Positions 7,399 to 10,356 of a stretch of DNA of 10,356 nt are shown in pieces. Numbering within the stretch: position 1 is the stretch's first letter; each line of letters begins with the position of its first letter. The notes below the pieces were generated by a model, which saw only the letters and a list, made by a program, of their open reading frames with translations, made no database searches and was not told the DNA's origin. Origin of the DNA: Actinomycetes bacterium (GTDB lineage Bacteria > Actinomycetota > Actinomycetes > Actinomycetales > Actinomycetaceae); contig JAEZVQ010000072.1 in NCBI GenBank assembly GCA_023420745.1, positions 1-10,356 of the forward strand. Direction: 5' to 3'. The position numbers and the translations under genes are program-made.

Positions 7399-8136
7399 AT
7401 GGCATCGGCACCGTTTCTCCTCCTCACTACCCGCGCACAGCCGGCAATCCTGCGCTCAGAAATCGACGTTTTCCACCGCTACACCGGTCTCGACGACACG
7501 CACCTCGTGTGGCATCCGCTCGATCAGCGTCCACTCACCGGGTATCGCCTCGACGACTGGGCGGGAATTATTCTGTGCGGCTCTCCCTATGACTCGCTTA
7601 CCCCGCAGCAGGAAAAAAGCGACACGCAGCGGCGAGTGGAAGACGAACTTGGCAGTCTTGTCGACGAGGTCATTGCGCGAGATTTCCCGTTTCTCGGCGT
7701 GTGTTACGCGGTTGCTGCCGTGCTCGGGCACCTCGGTGGAACCATCACGACACGTTACGGTGAGGAGATTTCCGCACCGCGCATTACTGTCACCGATGCC
7801 GGCGCTGTCGACCCGATTACCGCCGGAATGCCGCGCGAGTTCCACGCCTACGTCGGCCATAAGGAAGCCTGCGAAGTAATGCCCGAGGGCGCGACACTGC
7901 TCGCCACCTCCGACACCTGCCCGGTGCAGCTATTCTCCCTGCGTACGAATATCTACGGAACCCAGTTCCACCCCGAACTCGACGAGGACGCGATCATGCT
8001 GCGTATCAGGGAATACAGCGCTTCCGGGTACTATCCGCCGGCTGAACAGCAGCGCATCCTCGACCAGTGTCGCGGCATCGACGTCGAGCCGGCACATCGA
8101 ATACTCGCGAACTTCGTCACTCGATATGGGCGTTAG
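7399..8136 (+). CDS. Class I glutamine amidotransferase (GuaA N-domain-like), substrate unknown
   Basis: A 245-residue stand-alone glutaminase domain that would release ammonia from glutamine for transfer to an unknown acceptor. The class I triad is visible: nucleophile C102 in FLGVCYA (98-104), and H191 with E193 in QFHPE (189-193). An oxyanion-type loop ILCGSPYD lies at 58-65. VGHKEACEVMPEGA (152-165) and CPVQLF (174-179) resemble an actinobacterial group annotated simply as glutamine amidotransferase, related to the GMP-synthase glutaminase domain. No synthetase domain is fused and no obvious acceptor enzyme sits beside it. ATG 7399 is chosen because the protein begins with the first core strand and the promoter spacing fits. 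It is the only + strand gene between the two minus-strand blocks, and its TAG stop shares bases with the rsgA stop. Confidence 0.87.
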   Translation: MASAPFLLLTTRAQPAILRSEIDVFHRYTGLDDTHLVWHPLDQRPLTGYRLDDWAGIILCGSPYDSLTPQQEKSDTQRRVEDELGSLVDEVIARDFPFLGVCYAVAAVLGHLGGTITTRYGEEISAPRITVTDAGAVDPITAGMPREFHAYVGHKEACEVMPEGATLLATSDTCPVQLFSLRTNIYGTQFHPELDEDAIMLRIREYSASGYYPPAEQQRILDQCRGIDVEPAHRILANFVTRYGR

Positions 8137-9191
8137 CCTCGCGCGTCCCACTCCCACGGTTTCGCTTGCGCCTGATACAGGGAACGCAAGAGGCGCCGCA
8201 CCCCGTCGACGCGTGACCGGCGCCGCACCCGTTCCACGTCATCGGCGCCATCACCGATCCAGGTATTGAGCGCACAGTCGTCATCGAGGTGCCGACACGC
8301 TCGCGGACACTCATCGGTAACCGAGGCGAGTTCGGGGAATGCGTCGATGACCGCGGCCGCATCGACGTGAGCGAGCCCGAATCCACGCACTCCCGGGGTA
8401 TCAATGAGCCACCCGCCCTTCGGGTGGGGGAAGGCTTCGACTGATGTTGAGGTATGCCGGCCGCGCCCGGTGACCGCATTGACATGCGAGGTGTCGCGCT
8501 GTGCCTCGGGGATAATCGCGTTGAGCAGTGTCGACTTCCCCACGCCAGAATGCCCGATCAGTACCGCCGTGTGCCCCGCCACGCGTTCGGCAAGCTGGCG
8601 GTAGCCGTCACCAGCGGGGTGATCGGCAACGATCGTTGTCACGATCGTTTCCACGTCAAGGTCACGGCACAGCTGCTGCGCGCCGTCAGGGTCACCGAGG
8701 TCGGCTTTCGTCAAGCACACTACCGGCTCCAGCCCGGCATCCATTGCAGCAACGAGACAGCGGTCAATAAAACCGGGACGCACCGGGGGATTCGTCATCG
8801 CGGTGACAACGACGAGGACGTCGGCATTTGCCACGATCGTCTTCTCTCGACCTTTCGCGTCGGAGTCCTCCGCGCTTCGCGTCAGCGCCGAGGTGCGTTC
8901 GCGTACCTCAACAATGCGAGCCAACGTGTCACGACGCCCCGATAGATCGCCGGTGAGGTGGACGATGTCACCGACGACGACACCACCGCGAGCAATCTCG
9001 CGTGCTTTCACCGCTTGGACGACGGCGGTATCGGCGTCGCAGATCACCGTGTAGCGACCACGATCAACGGCCACGACCATCCCGGTCGGGGTCGTCGAGT
9101 AGTCGGGGCGGCGTTTCGTTCGCGGTCGTGATCCGCGTCCCGGTCGCACCCGGACTCGGGGGTCGTCGGTGCCAATATCGCGTCGACTCAT
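8133..9191 (-). CDS. rsgA: Ribosome small subunit-dependent GTPase A (RsgA)
   Basis: RsgA checks late 30S assembly at the decoding centre and releases RbfA on GTP hydrolysis. The 352-residue protein shows the circularly permuted GTPase order: OB-fold (about 36-98), G4 TKAD (161-164), G1 P-loop GHSGVGKST (213-221), G2 region GRGRHTST (242-249), G3 DTPG (264-267). A zinc-binding set follows: C295, C299, H301, C306. The N-terminus carries an arginine-rich tail (VRVRPGRGSRPRTKRRP, 13-29), as I recall from actinobacterial RsgA, plausibly for rRNA contact. The ATG overlaps the aroA stop by 4 nt (ATGA), so expression is probably coupled to aroA. The 3' end is tail to tail with the amidotransferase gene, overlapping it by 4 nt. 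Confidence 0.96.
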   Translation of the reverse strand: MSRRDIGTDDPRVRVRPGRGSRPRTKRRPDYSTTPTGMVVAVDRGRYTVICDADTAVVQAVKAREIARGGVVVGDIVHLTGDLSGRRDTLARIVEVRERTSALTRSAEDSDAKGREKTIVANADVLVVVTAMTNPPVRPGFIDRCLVAAMDAGLEPVVCLTKADLGDPDGAQQLCRDLDVETIVTTIVADHPAGDGYRQLAERVAGHTAVLIGHSGVGKSTLLNAIIPEAQRDTSHVNAVTGRGRHTSTSVEAFPHPKGGWLIDTPGVRGFGLAHVDAAAVIDAFPELASVTDECPRACRHLDDDCALNTWIGDGADDVERVRRRSRVDGVRRLLRSLYQAQAKPWEWDARG

Positions 9192-10354
9192 CCTTCGCCG
9201 TCACTTTCAGGTTGTGTCACGCCGCCGCGAACAGCACAGCCGCCACACATCCGCTCCCACATCGCGCAGAATCCCGGAAGTGTTTTCGCGGTGGCTTCCG
9301 CATTTCGCACACGGATTCCCCGGTGCTTGAGCGCGAGGATTGCCGCAGCTGTCGCCATCCGATGGTCGTCCTCGCTGTCGAGGACAATGCTGCGCGAGTC
9401 GCACACCCGGTGCGCATCCTCACGGTGTCGCCTCGAGGGGGTGATGACGACGCCATCCTCGGTTTCCTCCGCGTCAACACCGACGGCACGCAGCTGCGAC
9501 ACGATGGCGCGCAGTCGATTCGTTTCATGACCGCGCACATGGGCAATCCCACGCAGCCGCGACGTGCCGGTCGCGCACCCAGCCAGTGCCGCAACGGTCG
9601 GGGCGAGCTCCCCACACTCACTCAAATCGACGTCAATTCCGCGTATCCCCTCACGTGACCCGGTGACGGTGAGTGTATGCGCCCGGTCATCGAGGTCAAT
9701 GGTGGCGCCCATCGCATGCAGAATGTCTCCCCACCGCGCCCCCGGCTGCGTCGTGTCGCTCGGCCAGTGAGGAATAGTCACCCGCCCACCGGTAATCGCC
9801 GCGGCAGCGAGGAACGGGCCGGCGTTGCTGAGGTCGGGTTCAATACGAACATCGAGGGGATGGAGAACACCGGGATGAACGACGAGTTGGTTTCGCCCAT
9901 GCGTGTCGACGGTGATTCCCCGCGCCCCCAGTTCAGCAATCGTCATCTCGACGTGTGGCCACGACGGGCATTCGCCGGTGAGGTTGAGTGTGAATGCTGA
10001 TCCGGGGGGCGCCAGGCGCATGGCCGATAGCAGCAGTGCGGAAACGAATTGCGATGACTGTGACGCGTCGAGGGTGACCTCGCTGACGTGTCGGCGCCCG
10101 CGCACCTCGAGGAATTTCTCGGGAGAGTCGGGGGCGTACTGGTAGCTCATCTGCTCGCTCAATGCGTCGAGCAACGGTGTGAGAGGGCGGCGCACGGCGC
10201 TCGCATCCGCCCGGAATCGGACATCAGTACCGATGGTGCCAGCCAGCACGGGGAGGAAACGCATGATCGTTCCCGCCTGCCCGCAGTCGATCGTGAGGGG
10301 AGGGTCATGCCGCATCGCCTCCATGCCTTCAATCCCGCTGCGCACGTGGGTATG
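9188..10354 (-). CDS. aroA: 3-Phosphoshikimate 1-carboxyvinyltransferase (EPSP synthase), 5'-truncated by the window edge
   Basis: AroA joins shikimate-3-phosphate and phosphoenolpyruvate in the shikimate pathway to aromatic amino acids. The frame runs off the right edge (last full codon 10352-10354), so the N-terminal part with the Lys-Ser substrate motif, roughly the first 80-90 residues, is missing. A GTG at 10345 is probably internal. Numbering from it: DCGQAGTIMRFLP (20-32); RRPLTPLLDAL (52-62); SSQFVSALLLSA (97-108, phosphoshikimate serines); EPDLSNAGPFLAA (169-181); GELAPTVAAL (245-254); RGHETNR (271-277); DDHRMATAAAIL (326-337); AKTLPGF (353-359). The RGHET form, with His where E. coli AroA has Lys, is the version I recall for actinobacteria. 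A 19-residue tail (MCGGCAVRGG and an acidic end) follows the last helix. It overlaps rsgA by 4 nt. Confidence 0.95.
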   Translation of the reverse strand, partial: HTHVRSGIEGMEAMRHDPPLTIDCGQAGTIMRFLPVLAGTIGTDVRFRADASAVRRPLTPLLDALSEQMSYQYAPDSPEKFLEVRGRRHVSEVTLDASQSSQFVSALLLSAMRLAPPGSAFTLNLTGECPSWPHVEMTIAELGARGITVDTHGRNQLVVHPGVLHPLDVRIEPDLSNAGPFLAAAAITGGRVTIPHWPSDTTQPGARWGDILHAMGATIDLDDRAHTLTVTGSREGIRGIDVDLSECGELAPTVAALAGCATGTSRLRGIAHVRGHETNRLRAIVSQLRAVGVDAEETEDGVVITPSRRHREDAHRVCDSRSIVLDSEDDHRMATAAAILALKHRGIRVRNAEATAKTLPGFCAMWERMCGGCAVRGGVTQPESDGEG

Positions 10355-10356
10355 CC

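Noticed and set aside
8409..8427. Perfect 7-bp stem-loop (CCACCCG, 5-nt loop, CGGGTGG) that looks like a terminator
   Set aside because: It lies inside rsgA where it encodes the HPKGGW segment just before the G3 motif, and no T-run follows it in either direction. It is probably a by-product of codon choice.

Overview
The window looks like chromosome from a GC-rich actinomycete (class Actinomycetia). The evidence is the strong G/C bias at third codon positions, GTG starts, gene families largely confined to Actinobacteria (a CpaE/MinD-like ATPase with a GAPGRST P-loop, a DUF6912 protein, an RsgA with an arginine-rich N-terminal tail), and an aroA-rsgA-hisN neighbourhood that I recall from other actinomycetes. 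I cannot name a genus. Coding density is extreme. Nearly every base is in a gene, several genes overlap, and the only gap over 50 bp is the 94-bp divergent intergenic region at 7305-7398. I see no tRNA, rRNA, CRISPR array, insertion sequence, phage gene or attachment site.

Layout. Left edge to 1812, + strand: the 3' part of a CpaE/MinD-like P-loop ATPase, then 4 bp later a DUF6912 protein. From 7304 down to 1789, - strand: a tightly packed probable operon in the order DUF454/YbaN-like membrane protein, histidinol-phosphatase (hisN), sbcD and sbcC. The hisN/sbcD junction is a 4-nt ATGA overlap. The sbcD/sbcC junction has a strong Shine-Dalgarno that overlaps the sbcD stop. The DUF6912 gene and sbcC overlap tail to tail by 24 nt. 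7399-8136, + strand: a lone class I glutamine amidotransferase with its own apparently leaderless promoter. From the right edge down to 8133, - strand: aroA (5' end outside the window) and rsgA, joined by another ATGA overlap. rsgA ends tail to tail with the amidotransferase gene, and the two stop codons share bases.

How the genes work together. AroA (shikimate pathway) and HisN (last phosphatase step of histidine synthesis) are amino-acid biosynthesis enzymes. RsgA acts in late 30S ribosome assembly. SbcD and SbcC form the Mre11-Rad50-type nuclease/ATPase that processes DNA hairpins and blocked ends. The CpaE-like ATPase family is usually linked to pilus/secretion or envelope-associated machinery, but its partners are outside the window. 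DUF6912, the DUF454 protein and the amidotransferase have no assigned substrate.

Overall this is housekeeping chromosome. I found no convincing new defence or mobile system. The points most worth a second look are the twin divergent leaderless promoters at 7305-7398, the insertion of an opposite-strand amidotransferase plus a DUF454 gene into an aroA-rsgA-hisN block, the coupling of hisN to sbcDC, and the lysine-less P-loop with a possible C-terminal membrane-targeting helix in the CpaE-like ATPase.
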